The notes under the pieces are model-generated. The model saw only the letters and a list, made by a program, of their open reading frames with translations. It had not been told where the DNA came from and ran no database searches. Of a stretch of 64,000 nucleotides of DNA, positions 26,150 to 35,376 are shown piece after piece; the first letter of the stretch is position 1, and every line of letters starts with the position of its first letter. Source of the DNA: an uncultured Planctomycetaceae bacterium (GTDB lineage: Bacteria; Planctomycetota; Planctomycetia; Planctomycetales; Planctomycetaceae); contig CAIOKE010000133.1 in NCBI GenBank assembly GCA_903858815.1, positions 62,001-126,000 of the forward strand. The letters run 5' to 3'. A program made the translations under genes and the position numbers.

Positions 26150-28762
26150 ATGAGCACTCCGTTCACTTTCTTCCGTCGCCATCAGCAGATCACCATGGTC
26201 AGCATCGTGATCCTCTCGATGGTGGCCTTCACCATCAGCGACATGATGTCCAACCAGGCAAATCACTTTGTGATGCTGGGCGTGCTGCTGGGCGGGATCA
26301 TCATGGGATTCTCCGGCATTCGCCAGGGTCGTTGGCTGCAATACGGCATTGGTGGTGCAATTTTCGGTGGTCTGATCGGCTGGCTGATGCCGGGGACCAT
26401 GGCCTCCAGCGACGGTTTCTACCAGGATTCAGCCATCGGCGCTTTCGATGACCAGCGAATTCAGGAAACTGCGACTCGACGCAGCATCTGTAATGCCTTC
26501 ATGGCACAGGCCTTCAGCAAGGTTTATGGCCCCGGCACAGAGCGATTCGCACCTCAGTTCCGCTACTACACAACGCTGCAGGAAGACGCCATCTTCGGTG
26601 AGCTGCTGAAGGCCGAGGCTGACGCCATGCAGATCGTTGTTACGGACGAAATGGTGTCAGATTTCATCAATCAGTCAGTCGATGGGCGCCTCTCCGGAAA
26701 AGCCTTCGCCGAAATTCGAACAGGATTGAATGTTGGTGGCCTTGCCGTCTCGGAAGACCAGCTGTTCGACGCATTCCGCCACGAAATCGCTGCCAGACTG
26801 GCGTTCACTCAGCTGTCCCCATCTACAGCTGCTGTGGCTCAGCCTCCAGGGTTGTATTATGACATGTTCCGCCGCACACAGGTGCGGCAGCGCCTGAATG
26901 CTGTACGTCTGGACGTTGACGCGTTTCTGTCAAAGGTGCCAGACCCATCGCCCGCAGAAATCGAAGCAGCGTTCGCGCAGTACTCAAAGAAATTTCCCGG
27001 CATGGATGGTCCCGGTTCGCCCGGCTTCCGTCAGTTCAACAAAGCCGCATTGGCCTATCTGGAACTGTCATGGAAGTCCGCTCAGGACGCAGCACCGGCC
27101 CCCACGGATGCAGAAATAGAAGCCTTATACAACGAAAAGAAGGACACGTTCTATCGCAAGGAGCCTGATGAAAAGCCGGCGGACGAGACAGCGACACCCG
27201 GGGCTGCTCCCACGGATCCATCTGCTCCCGCTACTCCCGAACCAACCAGCCCGGCTCCCGAGGCCCCCAGGGCAGATGCTCCTGCTGCTCCACCAGCAGA
27301 TGCTCCTGCCGGTGACGCTCCCAAAACCGAACCTGCGCCTGAAGCTCCGCCACAGCCTGCTCCTCCTGCTGATCCTGCACCAGCGCCAGCACCGGACAGT
27401 CCCAAACCTGACGGCAGTTGCCTTCCCGCTGCAGATGAAACCGCAAAACCGGCCGAAGCTGCCCCGGCCCAGGAACAGCCCGCGACTGCTCCAGCCCCGG
27501 CACAAACGGAAACGCCTCCAACCACACCCGAAACCGCTCCAGCCGAACCCGCGGCAGCGCCAGCAGATCCTGCAGCACAGGCACCAGCCGCAGGCACTGA
27601 TCCGGTTCCGTTCGTAATTCCACCAGTGGAATACCGTCCGCTGGATGATGAACTGAAGTCAGAGATCCGTGAGCAGCTGCACGAAGAACGCATTCGTAAA
27701 GCCATCGACGAAAAAATGGACGCCGTCATGTCAGGATTGCGCGAAATCGAACGCAAACGATCAGCCGCACGTCGACAGGTCGTGGACAAGGACCCATCCT
27801 TGACCTCCGAACAGATTGCGGCGGCCATGAAAGATGTGCATCAGTCACTGCTCGATGAAATGCGGGATCTCGGTGAAAAACTTGGACTTCGCTTCGTACG
27901 CACAGGGCTGCTTAATCGCGTGGATCTGGCGACTGACGATCAGACTCCCCTCGGACTGGCGCTTGGATACACCAGCGGTGCTCCAGTGGCCGACGAAGTC
28001 TTCTCCAAATTTCCACAGCGTGATCAGTGGGAAGACGCCAATCTGTTTGCCAGTGACCGAGCAGTTCGGAATCAGTTTGCGTTGTCCGGTGACGAATCAC
28101 ACTTCGCATGGTGGATCACCGAGTTCTCAGCGGCACATATTCCAAATCTGGAAGATGCAGGAATTCGTGACGAGGTCATTCTGACACTCAAGCGTCAGCA
28201 GGCTCGCAAGCTTGCCGAAGAACGCGGTAAAACGCTGGCAAAACTTGTCTCCGATGGACTGGCATTACCTGAAGCTGAAAGAAAGTCCATGTCCGACAGT
28301 CTGCAGGGACAGACTGTGCTGGGCGACACAGAATCTGCAGCAGCGGTTGTTCGGCAGACCCAGCTGTTTTCCTGGCTTGAACAGGAATCTGCCCCGCAAA
28401 TGAGCTTTCAGCAACCACAGCTCCGACTGGGAACTATCAACTGGTCTGATGAATCAGGCGGTGTCCTGCGTTCCGCCGGTGACCGGTTCATGAAGACAGT
28501 GTTCGATGATCTGGGACCGGATCAGGCAGGCGTGGTTGCCGACGATGAATTGAAAAGCTACTACGTTGTGCAGGTTACGGATCGCATCGGTGACGAGGAT
28601 GTGCTGCGACAGATGTTCCTGACCGAAGGACGACAGTTCGGATTCCGCAGTGGAGAAATCTCCGGACTGGTAAGTGGCCTAATCGCCCAGCCTGTGATGA
28701 ATGACTGGCGAAATACCATCTGGCTGAAATACGGAATCGATCTGTCACAGATGGAAGAGTGA
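26150..28762 (+). CDS. membrane-anchored SurA/PpiD-like protein with a long Pro/Ala-rich insert
   Basis: An 870-residue protein. Three hydrophobic segments lie near the N-terminus (about residues 14-32, 40-57 and 64-82). A SurA_N-like helical domain follows (around LLKAEADAMQIVVTDEMVSDFI), then segments typical of PpiD/parvulin chaperones (PSPAEIEAAFAQY...FPG). Residues about 343-487 are an almost pure Pro/Ala/Glu/Asp stretch that splits the region where a parvulin domain would be expected. The C-terminal half is soluble and helical. It probably faces the periplasm and helps fold exported proteins. Prolyl isomerase activity is uncertain because I cannot see a clear parvulin active site. A terminator follows. 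Confidence 0.65.
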   Translation: MSTPFTFFRRHQQITMVSIVILSMVAFTISDMMSNQANHFVMLGVLLGGIIMGFSGIRQGRWLQYGIGGAIFGGLIGWLMPGTMASSDGFYQDSAIGAFDDQRIQETATRRSICNAFMAQAFSKVYGPGTERFAPQFRYYTTLQEDAIFGELLKAEADAMQIVVTDEMVSDFINQSVDGRLSGKAFAEIRTGLNVGGLAVSEDQLFDAFRHEIAARLAFTQLSPSTAAVAQPPGLYYDMFRRTQVRQRLNAVRLDVDAFLSKVPDPSPAEIEAAFAQYSKKFPGMDGPGSPGFRQFNKAALAYLELSWKSAQDAAPAPTDAEIEALYNEKKDTFYRKEPDEKPADETATPGAAPTDPSAPATPEPTSPAPEAPRADAPAAPPADAPAGDAPKTEPAPEAPPQPAPPADPAPAPAPDSPKPDGSCLPAADETAKPAEAAPAQEQPATAPAPAQTETPPTTPETAPAEPAAAPADPAAQAPAAGTDPVPFVIPPVEYRPLDDELKSEIREQLHEERIRKAIDEKMDAVMSGLREIERKRSAARRQVVDKDPSLTSEQIAAAMKDVHQSLLDEMRDLGEKLGLRFVRTGLLNRVDLATDDQTPLGLALGYTSGAPVADEVFSKFPQRDQWEDANLFASDRAVRNQFALSGDESHFAWWITEFSAAHIPNLEDAGIRDEVILTLKRQQARKLAEERGKTLAKLVSDGLALPEAERKSMSDSLQGQTVLGDTESAAAVVRQTQLFSWLEQESAPQMSFQQPQLRLGTINWSDESGGVLRSAGDRFMKTVFDDLGPDQAGVVADDELKSYYVVQVTDRIGDEDVLRQMFLTEGRQFGFRSGEISGLVSGLIAQPVMNDWRNTIWLKYGIDLSQMEE

Positions 28763-28795
28763 TTCGGACGCCTGTCCCGCTGACAAGACAATCGG

Positions 28796-28840
28796 CGGCC
28801 TGCAATCCCGAAGTTTTCTCGGGTGAGCAGGCCGTTTCTG
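28796..28840 (+). terminator. terminator hairpin after the SurA/PpiD-like gene
   Basis: An outer stem CGGCCTGC (28796-28803) with GCAGGCCG (28827-28834) encloses an inner 5-bp stem (28807-28811 with 28819-28823). It is followed by TTTCTGTTT and lies in the gap between convergent genes. Confidence 0.75.
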
Positions 28841-28880
28841 TTTGTCACCTGCCACCTCAGCGTTGACCTCGGAAAGGACA

Positions 28881-29939
28881 TTATCGAGCCGATGCGGGGC
28901 CCAGTCGCATGAAGCGGGCCAGATCGTCAAACAGAGCTTCCAGCACCAGCCTGACGGGCGAATTCGCATCAACATGCAGTGTGGCCAGCAGGATTCTGTC
29001 GATCAGCACGGCCAGCAGGTCAGAGGCACATCGCAGCCCCATCCGCTGCAAAAGGGGATCACCAAGATCTCCACTGCTCATCCGTCGCAGTTTCAAACGC
29101 ACAGCATCAGCGAGGAAACTGAGCAGCCAGCGAGCATTTTGCCGCTGCTCTTCCGTACTGCCTGAGATTTTCTCAATACGGTCAGCGATCTGCTTAGCCA
29201 CATCCAGTGGTTTCATCGCTTCGAAGGTGGAAAACTCCCGACTGACCAGTTCACGCAGTTCCCGCAATTCAGGATTCAGTAACTGTTCGGCCTGAGTCAG
29301 GCTTCCCTCGGCAAGCACGGCGGCAGCTCGCGCCTCTTCCTGAGACGCTGCCAGTTCTTTTTCCAGCAGCAGGTGTTCCAGATCTTCCTGCAGCAGCGGA
29401 AAGAATCGAATGAGCTGGCAGCGGGAACGGATTGTCGGCAGCAGAGCTTCCGGACTGTCACTGATCAGCAGGATCAGAGCATTCGCGGGTGGCTCTTCGA
29501 GGGTCTTCAGCAGAGCATTTCCACCGTCAAGGTTCATTCTCTGAGCGTCATCAATGACTGCGATACGCCGTTCGGAGGCCAGCGGCGCCGACGAAAGCTC
29601 GTAACACAGCCCCTCGCGTCCGCGCTTTTCCGACGAGCCAAGGATCAGATCGAGCGGAATCTCTGTTTTGCCCTCAGGCAGTCCGATTTCAAAATAATCA
29701 GGCCAGTTGCCCGAGTCAAAACTGCGACAGTTGCGGCATTCGCCACACGCGTCAAGGCGACCGGGAGTCGCTGCCGTGCAGAACAGCGATTGAGCAAGCA
29801 GGCGAGCGAACAAACGCTTGCCAATACCCGCAGGGCCCGCCAGAACATAGGCATGAGAGAGCCGACCATTCCGCAACGATCGCTCAAACAGCGCACGCTG
29901 CTCCTGATGCCCGCGAAGTCTTGTCCAAACTGATGCCAT
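28881..29939 (-). CDS. holB: DNA polymerase III delta-prime subunit
   Basis: A 352-residue AAA+ clamp-loader subunit. Walker A GPAGIGKR is at residues 35-42. A zinc module of four cysteines follows (Cys54, Cys65, Cys68, Cys71 in an ACGECRNC context). IAVIDDAQRMNLDGGNALLKTLEEPP is the Walker B and sensor region, and RSRCQLIRF the usual arginine segment. It loads the sliding clamp with the tau/gamma and delta subunits, which are not in the window. Start at ATG 29939, where the domain begins. Divergent from PSCyt1 protein C. Confidence 0.9.
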   Translation of the reverse strand: MASVWTRLRGHQEQRALFERSLRNGRLSHAYVLAGPAGIGKRLFARLLAQSLFCTAATPGRLDACGECRNCRSFDSGNWPDYFEIGLPEGKTEIPLDLILGSSEKRGREGLCYELSSAPLASERRIAVIDDAQRMNLDGGNALLKTLEEPPANALILLISDSPEALLPTIRSRCQLIRFFPLLQEDLEHLLLEKELAASQEEARAAAVLAEGSLTQAEQLLNPELRELRELVSREFSTFEAMKPLDVAKQIADRIEKISGSTEEQRQNARWLLSFLADAVRLKLRRMSSGDLGDPLLQRMGLRCASDLLAVLIDRILLATLHVDANSPVRLVLEALFDDLARFMRLGPASAR

Positions 29940-30154
29940 CACTGGAATCCGCCGAAAGTCAGCAATCGTCACACCAACTGTGAATCATAGCAGGCAAACC
30001 GCAGGAATACAGCAGCCGGACACGATCGAGTCAGACGGTCGGTCGGAGTTGAAGATCAATGGGCTTTTTATCTGGGATTCTGCTCCGCTGGTCAGTAAAA
30101 TCGGCACCAGCGAGGAAAACACCCGCCCGTCACATGGCTTTCGGATCTCACCTC

Positions 30155-33100
30155 ATGCGAAATCTCCTTGCCTGCCTCTGCATCGTGGCATCGTTCAGCT
30201 TCAACTCAACGGAATACCTCGTCGCACAGACGCCGGACACTGCCACGCTGCCTCCGGATCACCCGGAACGGGCCAAACGCGGTCTCGAATTGTTTCGCAC
30301 AACAGTCCGACAAATCCTGACAACTCACTGCCTCGAATGCCACGGTGGTGCATCTGTCAAAAGCGATTTCGACCTCGCCACACGCGAATCTCTGATCAAC
30401 AGTGGCTTCCTTGGCGAATCGGCTGAGGAAAGTCAGTTGGTGCAGCTTATCAAACACGCGGCAGAACCCCACATGCCATGGAAACTGCCCAAACTTACCG
30501 ATGCGGAAATCAACAGTATCTCGCGCTGGATTGACCTCGGTGCCCCATACGATTCGCCACTGGGTAATCGCAGCGAAGCTGCGGTCAGAGAGATGGAAGT
30601 CACAGAGAAAGACCGTCAGTTCTGGGCTTTTCGCCCCCTGCAGACCCCTGTAATTCCGAACATCGCATCTGCCGAATGGTGCCGCACTCCAATCGATCAA
30701 TTCATCCTTGCACGTCAGGAAGATGCTGGCCTGCGGCCGAATTCAGACGCAGAAAAACGTGTTCTGATTCGCCGCGCCTATGCAGTATTGCTGGGACTAC
30801 CTCCCGCTCCCCACGAAGTTGATGCGTTTGTTTCCAGCCAGGACCCACTCGCATGGCCGCAACTGATTGATCGGCTGCTGGATTCTCCACAATACGGTGA
30901 ACGCTGGGCCCGACACTGGATGGATGTCGCAAGATTCGCAGAGTCGCATGGTTACGAGCAGGACTATGATCGACCTCAGGCATATTTCTACCGAGACTTT
31001 CTGATTCAGGCCTTCAATAGTGACATGCCTTATGATCAGTTTGTCCGCTGGCAACTCGCTGGAGACGAACTGGCGCCTCAGAACCCTCATGCCATGATGG
31101 CCACTGGATTTCTGGGGGCCGGGGCCTTCCCGACTCAATTGACCGAAGCGGAGTTTGAGTCAGCGAGGTACGACGAACTGGACGACATGGTGATGACAAC
31201 AGGAGTCACTTTTCTGGGACTTTCTGTCGGCTGTGCTCGCTGTCACGATCACAAGTTCGATCCGATTCCCGCCAGAGATTACTACTCATTGGCGGCAGCC
31301 TTCACAACCACCATACGCTCAGAAACACAACTCGACCTTGCCCCCGATGAAAATCGACAGCGACAGCTGAAATTTGACAGCCAACTGCAGGCTGCTCAGC
31401 AGGCGATCGACGCCTATCGGGCCACAAGACTGCCCGACCAGCTGACGAAGTGGCTGCAGCAGCATCCGGATGAACAGTCAGCCGGAGTCTGGGAGACGCT
31501 GCATGTGAAAGAAATAAAATCAAGTGCCGGAACATCTTTCCAGCCACAGCCCGATGGCTCCATCCTGTCTGTCGGAAGTGCTCCAGCCAAAGAAGTCATC
31601 ACAATCACAGGAGAAACTGTTCGCAGCTCGGTCGTTGCCGTTCGCCTTGAGGCATTGACGCATGCCAGCCTGCCTCAGAATGGCCCAGGTCGAGCCCCGA
31701 ATGGAAATTTTGCACTCGGTAACATTGCAGTCACAGCAGCCTCTGCAGCCAGTCCTTCAGCGACACCAGCTCAGACAATTCGCCTGACCGCAGCGAGGGC
31801 GACGCATCAGCAGGATGCCGGCGAGTTGTCAGTGGCAGCGTCCATCGACGATCGGGAAGTTTCGGGCTGGGCCGTTGATTCAGGCGGCATCGGTCGAGAT
31901 CAGGCGGCCGTCTTCGATTTCGCAAAGCCAGCTGACCTGAAAGGTCCCATTCGCTGGACCATCACCCTGACCCTGAATCATCCGAACCCTCAGCATACTC
32001 TTGGACGATTCCGATTGTCGGTAACCGATCGTCCTCAGGTGCCGGCAACGGTCGGATCAGACAGCCTGAGTGGCACCTTGCTTGCCGCTTTGAAATCCGT
32101 GCGTACCAGCGGTGACCGTTCGGGTGAGCAGTGGAAGTTGGCGCTGGACTGGTTTGCCGGAATTGATCCCGAAATGCTGCAGTTGCAGCAGGCGGTTGCT
32201 GACCTGATCAAACAGGGGCCGGGCCTGCAGATGGCAACCGTTATGGTCACAAGTGAAGGGCTGCCACATCTGCGACATCATGCCGACGACCGTGGATTCC
32301 CGCATTTTTATCCGGAAACCTGGCTACTGAAACGAGGTGACGTCCATCAAAAACAAAAGGTCATGCAGGCCGGGTATCTGCAGGCTCTGATGCCCCCTGA
32401 TTCTCAGGTATCTGACTGGAGCGTACAGGCACCGGAGGGATGGACTCGCACCAGTTATCGCCGTGCCTCACTGGCTAACTGGATGACAGATCCCAATCGC
32501 GGCGCTGGAAAACTTGCAGCCCGCGTCATCGTAAATCGACTGTGGCAGCATCATTTCGGTCGTGGCCTCGTTGCGACGCCGAATGATTTTGGAGTTTCCG
32601 GTGAACGACCATCACATCCGGAGCTGCTGGAATGGCTGGCCAGTGACCTCGTGCAGCACGGCTGGAAACTGAAACGACTGCATCGTCTGATCATGACCAG
32701 CAGTGTCTGGATGCAGTCGGGGGATTCGGATGAGGCGCGAGCACAGCTTGATCGCGAAAACACCTTGCTGTGGCGTCGCAGTCCTATGCGACTTGAAGCC
32801 GAGGCAATACGTGACTCAATGCTGTCGGTCAGCGGACTTCTGGACCTGCAACAGTTCGGCCCTGGAACCCTTGATCAGAATATGCGCCGTCGCAGTATTT
32901 ACTTCTTCATCAAACGCAGTCAGTTGATACCGATGATGATGCTGTTTGACTGGCCTGAGCACCTTGTCAGTATCGGACAACGTCCCGTGACAACAATTGC
33001 ACCACAGGCTCTGATGTTCATGAATAGTCCGCAGAGCCGACAGTGGGCTACCGCATTTGCCGCTCGCCTGCCAGCCACAAGTTCCGCCGACTCGGTTCAG

Positions 33101-33280
33101 GGAGCGTGGCGGATCGCCTTCGGCAGACAACCATCTGCGGCCGAAATGCATGCTGCCCTCGTGTTCCTCAAAAATCAGGAAAATCAGCACTCCGGTCGGC
33201 CCGGAAACCCCCAGCAGCAAGCCCTGACGGACCTCTGCCAGACCCTTTTCAGCATGAATGAATTCATTTATTGCGAGTGA
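30155..33280 (+). CDS. PSCyt1-DUF1549-DUF1553 (PSD1) protein C
   Basis: A 1041-residue exported protein. A signal peptide (about residues 1-25) is followed by PSCyt1 with CLECHG and an unusual linker, then DUF1549 (RHWMDVARFAESHGYEQDYDRP, CARCHDHKFDP). A long spacer of about 300 residues, partly beta-rich, comes next, then DUF1553 (VNRLWQHHFGRGLVATPNDFG, FFIKRSQLIPMMMLFDWPEH). It ends with the usual NEFIY-type helix. Start: ATG 30155 begins the signal peptide; ATG 30134 is the alternative. Unlike proteins A and B it has no sulfatase neighbour. A 143-base gap with its own promoter separates it from the next gene, so they are probably separate transcripts. Confidence 0.9.
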   Translation: MRNLLACLCIVASFSFNSTEYLVAQTPDTATLPPDHPERAKRGLELFRTTVRQILTTHCLECHGGASVKSDFDLATRESLINSGFLGESAEESQLVQLIKHAAEPHMPWKLPKLTDAEINSISRWIDLGAPYDSPLGNRSEAAVREMEVTEKDRQFWAFRPLQTPVIPNIASAEWCRTPIDQFILARQEDAGLRPNSDAEKRVLIRRAYAVLLGLPPAPHEVDAFVSSQDPLAWPQLIDRLLDSPQYGERWARHWMDVARFAESHGYEQDYDRPQAYFYRDFLIQAFNSDMPYDQFVRWQLAGDELAPQNPHAMMATGFLGAGAFPTQLTEAEFESARYDELDDMVMTTGVTFLGLSVGCARCHDHKFDPIPARDYYSLAAAFTTTIRSETQLDLAPDENRQRQLKFDSQLQAAQQAIDAYRATRLPDQLTKWLQQHPDEQSAGVWETLHVKEIKSSAGTSFQPQPDGSILSVGSAPAKEVITITGETVRSSVVAVRLEALTHASLPQNGPGRAPNGNFALGNIAVTAASAASPSATPAQTIRLTAARATHQQDAGELSVAASIDDREVSGWAVDSGGIGRDQAAVFDFAKPADLKGPIRWTITLTLNHPNPQHTLGRFRLSVTDRPQVPATVGSDSLSGTLLAALKSVRTSGDRSGEQWKLALDWFAGIDPEMLQLQQAVADLIKQGPGLQMATVMVTSEGLPHLRHHADDRGFPHFYPETWLLKRGDVHQKQKVMQAGYLQALMPPDSQVSDWSVQAPEGWTRTSYRRASLANWMTDPNRGAGKLAARVIVNRLWQHHFGRGLVATPNDFGVSGERPSHPELLEWLASDLVQHGWKLKRLHRLIMTSSVWMQSGDSDEARAQLDRENTLLWRRSPMRLEAEAIRDSMLSVSGLLDLQQFGPGTLDQNMRRRSIYFFIKRSQLIPMMMLFDWPEHLVSIGQRPVTTIAPQALMFMNSPQSRQWATAFAARLPATSSADSVQGAWRIAFGRQPSAAEMHAALVFLKNQENQHSGRPGNPQQQALTDLCQTLFSMNEFIYCE

Positions 33281-33343
33281 TTTACGGGGAAAATGGCCGA
33301 ATTTCGACTGTCAGGAGCATTTCAGGTCAACCCGTCCCCCGAC

Positions 33344-33373
33344 TTGACCGTGATTCCCTGCATTTTTTATACT
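33344..33373 (+). promoter_or_regulatory. sigma-70-type promoter upstream of the membrane/EEPKA-repeat gene
   Basis: TTGACC (33344-33349), an 18-base spacer and TATACT (33368-33373), ending 50 bases before the ATG at 33424. Each hexamer has one mismatch to consensus. Confidence 0.55.
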
Positions 33374-33423
33374 ACGGGGCTTCTCTGGCCTCAGTTTTTC
33401 GGTCTCAATGGAAAGTCCCGACG

Positions 33424-34296
33424 ATGTCGGATCCGCAATACGTCAACCGTGAAGATGAAGTTCAATTGGCAAAACTCCTGCGGGAATCCGGTCCGTGGAT
33501 GCAGCGTCATGGGACTTCTCTGATCTATGTCGCAGCAGCAGTACTGGCTGCCTCCGCCGTCTACGTCTACGTCTCTCGCCAGCCTCCAGCTACGGCCAGG
33601 GAATCCGCACTGCTGCTGGCCGCGAATACGCCCGAGCAATACGCAGACGCGGCCGATAACTCGGTCGGCACTCCGATTGGCAATTATGCTCGGCTTCGCG
33701 AAGCCGAGATGATTCTGCAGAATGCGCTGTCCAGCCTGTTCACCAATCGCAAGGTCGGCACGGAAGAACTGGACAAGGCCGAAAAAACATTCAAACGCCT
33801 TGAAGACAGTCGAGACCTGACCAACGATATTCGGCTCCGACTGATCGTCGGTCTGGCTCGCATCGCTGAGGCTCGCTGTGACGGCCAGGATGCCTCGGTC
33901 AAAACCGCCGTCGAAGCATGGGACCAGGTTGTAAAGTCATTCCCCAGTGAAAAGACGTTCGTCGAACTTGCGGAAACGCGAAAAAAGAAGCTTGATCAGC
34001 AGTCCACGAAAGACTTTTACGCTTGGTTCCAGAAGCAGGATCCCAAGCCGGCCGATGAAACCGGACTGCCGCAGGACGGCCCGGGAAATGTGCCACCCGT
34101 GCCACAGTTCCCGACGATTGATCCACTCAAGAATCTGTCCCCAACCTTGACTCCAGGGACGCCGGCAGAAGAACCCAAAGCCGAGGAACCTAAGGCCGAA
34201 GAGCCTAAGGCCGAAGAACCTAAGGCTGAAGAACCCAAGGCCGAGGAACCTAAGGCCGCAGAGTCACCAGCTGCTCCAGAGAAATCCGGCGAATGA
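33424..34296 (+). CDS. single-span membrane protein with helical (TPR-like) domain and EEPKA-repeat tail
   Basis: A 290-residue protein. A short cytoplasmic N-terminus with MQRHGTSLIYVAAAVLAASAVYVYV as its membrane span (about residues 30-50) is followed by an all-helical region of about 150 residues. That region resembles the YfgM/tetratricopeptide type (AEMILQNALSSLF, LDKAEKTFKRLED). A Pro-rich linker and six exact EEPKA repeats end the protein. The overall plan resembles periplasmic scaffold proteins, but no catalytic motif is visible. The stop codon overlaps the start of the RluD-type gene by 4 bases (ATGA), so the two are translationally coupled. Confidence 0.75.
   Translation: MSDPQYVNREDEVQLAKLLRESGPWMQRHGTSLIYVAAAVLAASAVYVYVSRQPPATARESALLLAANTPEQYADAADNSVGTPIGNYARLREAEMILQNALSSLFTNRKVGTEELDKAEKTFKRLEDSRDLTNDIRLRLIVGLARIAEARCDGQDASVKTAVEAWDQVVKSFPSEKTFVELAETRKKKLDQQSTKDFYAWFQKQDPKPADETGLPQDGPGNVPPVPQFPTIDPLKNLSPTLTPGTPAEEPKAEEPKAEEPKAEEPKAEEPKAEEPKAAESPAAPEKSGE
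34168..34257 (+). repeat. six tandem 15-bp repeats encoding EEPKA
   Basis: Six in-frame 15-base units that differ only at silent third positions (GAA/GAG, CCC/CCT, AAA/AAG, GCC/GCT). The synonymous drift shows the array is not freshly expanded, yet the peptide is invariant. Confidence 0.9.
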
Positions 34297-35369
34297 CCCC
34301 GGACGGGGATGAGCTGCTTTCTGAGGATGACAGCGAGTTGCCACCAGCTGTGGTTGCGGCCCAGGCAACATCGCCGATCAGCCTGACAGTTGAAGCGCGG
34401 GCTCATGGCTGGAGAATTGATCACTATCTGGGTCGATTGTTCCCCAATCATAGTCGGGCCCAGCTGCAGCGGATAATTGAATCCGGTGGTGTTCAGCTGA
34501 ACGGCCTTCCTCCGAAGTCTTCCCGGCGACTGCGAGTCAATGATCGACTTGACGTCGTTCTGACTGATGCTGAACGGCCCGGAATTGATCCTGAAGATCT
34601 GCCGTTACAGATTCTTTACGAAGATCAGCATTTCATTGTCGTCAATAAAGCTGCCGGGATGGTTGTCCATCCAGGACGTGGCAGTTCCCGCGGAACACTG
34701 GCAGCCGCTCTGCAGTTCCACTTTGACCAATTGAGCGATACAGCCGGGCGACTGCGGCCCGGTATTGTCCATCGACTCGATCGCGACACGACCGGTGTCA
34801 TCATCATTGCGCGGGACAATCAGATACATCAGAAGATCTCTCGCCAGTTCGAACAACGAGAAGTTCGCAAGGAATACCGCGCTATTGTTCGCGGAGTCCC
34901 GGAGCTGGCATCTGACTACATTCGGACATTCATGTGTGTACATCCTCGCGTTCGCGAGAAGATGATGGTCTGTCCGGAAGGCGGAAACGCTCGCGAGGCT
35001 ACAACTTTCTATCGCACGGCCGAGTCTTTCGGACGATTCGCACTGATGGATCTGCACCCAAAGACCGGTCGCACTCACCAGCTGCGAGTCCACATGCAGC
35101 ACATCGCCACTCCAATCGTCGCTGATCGACTCTATATCGGCACTGCAGAACTCCGAAAATCGGACATTCAGCAGACTCAGCGCCCCGTCCCGGGATCAGC
35201 GGAGGATGTCTCTGATGTCCTGATCGCCCGCCAGGCGCTGCATGCCTTCCGACTGACGCTGCAGCATCCGGTCACAGGAAAGGAAATGACCTTCGAAGCT
35301 CCACTTCCGGATGACTTTCTGCGAACGCTTGAGTTTCTGCGAACGCACTCCCGTCGTAATCACAACTGA
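34293..35369 (+). CDS. RluD-type pseudouridine synthase with S4 domain
   Basis: A 358-residue rRNA pseudouridine synthase. An N-terminal S4 RNA-binding domain (about residues 35-95, RIDHYLGRLFPNHSRAQLQRII) is followed by the catalytic domain with HRLDRDTTGV (catalytic Asp163) and KTGRTHQLRVHM. The closest textbook relative is RluD, which modifies helix 69 of 23S rRNA, but RluC is not excluded. A roughly 30-residue insert after RLYIG breaks the C-terminal region. The start codon overlaps the stop of the upstream membrane-protein gene by 4 bases. The 3' end faces the helicase gene with only 7 bases between stops. Confidence 0.9.
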   Translation: MTPDGDELLSEDDSELPPAVVAAQATSPISLTVEARAHGWRIDHYLGRLFPNHSRAQLQRIIESGGVQLNGLPPKSSRRLRVNDRLDVVLTDAERPGIDPEDLPLQILYEDQHFIVVNKAAGMVVHPGRGSSRGTLAAALQFHFDQLSDTAGRLRPGIVHRLDRDTTGVIIIARDNQIHQKISRQFEQREVRKEYRAIVRGVPELASDYIRTFMCVHPRVREKMMVCPEGGNAREATTFYRTAESFGRFALMDLHPKTGRTHQLRVHMQHIATPIVADRLYIGTAELRKSDIQQTQRPVPGSAEDVSDVLIARQALHAFRLTLQHPVTGKEMTFEAPLPDDFLRTLEFLRTHSRRNHN

Positions 35370-35376
35370 AGGCTTG

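Noticed and set aside
27151-27828. A 225-codon Ala/Ser/Gly-rich open frame on the - strand.
   Set aside because: It is the complement of the Pro/Ala-rich coding segment of the SurA/PpiD-like gene, where stop codons are rare by composition.
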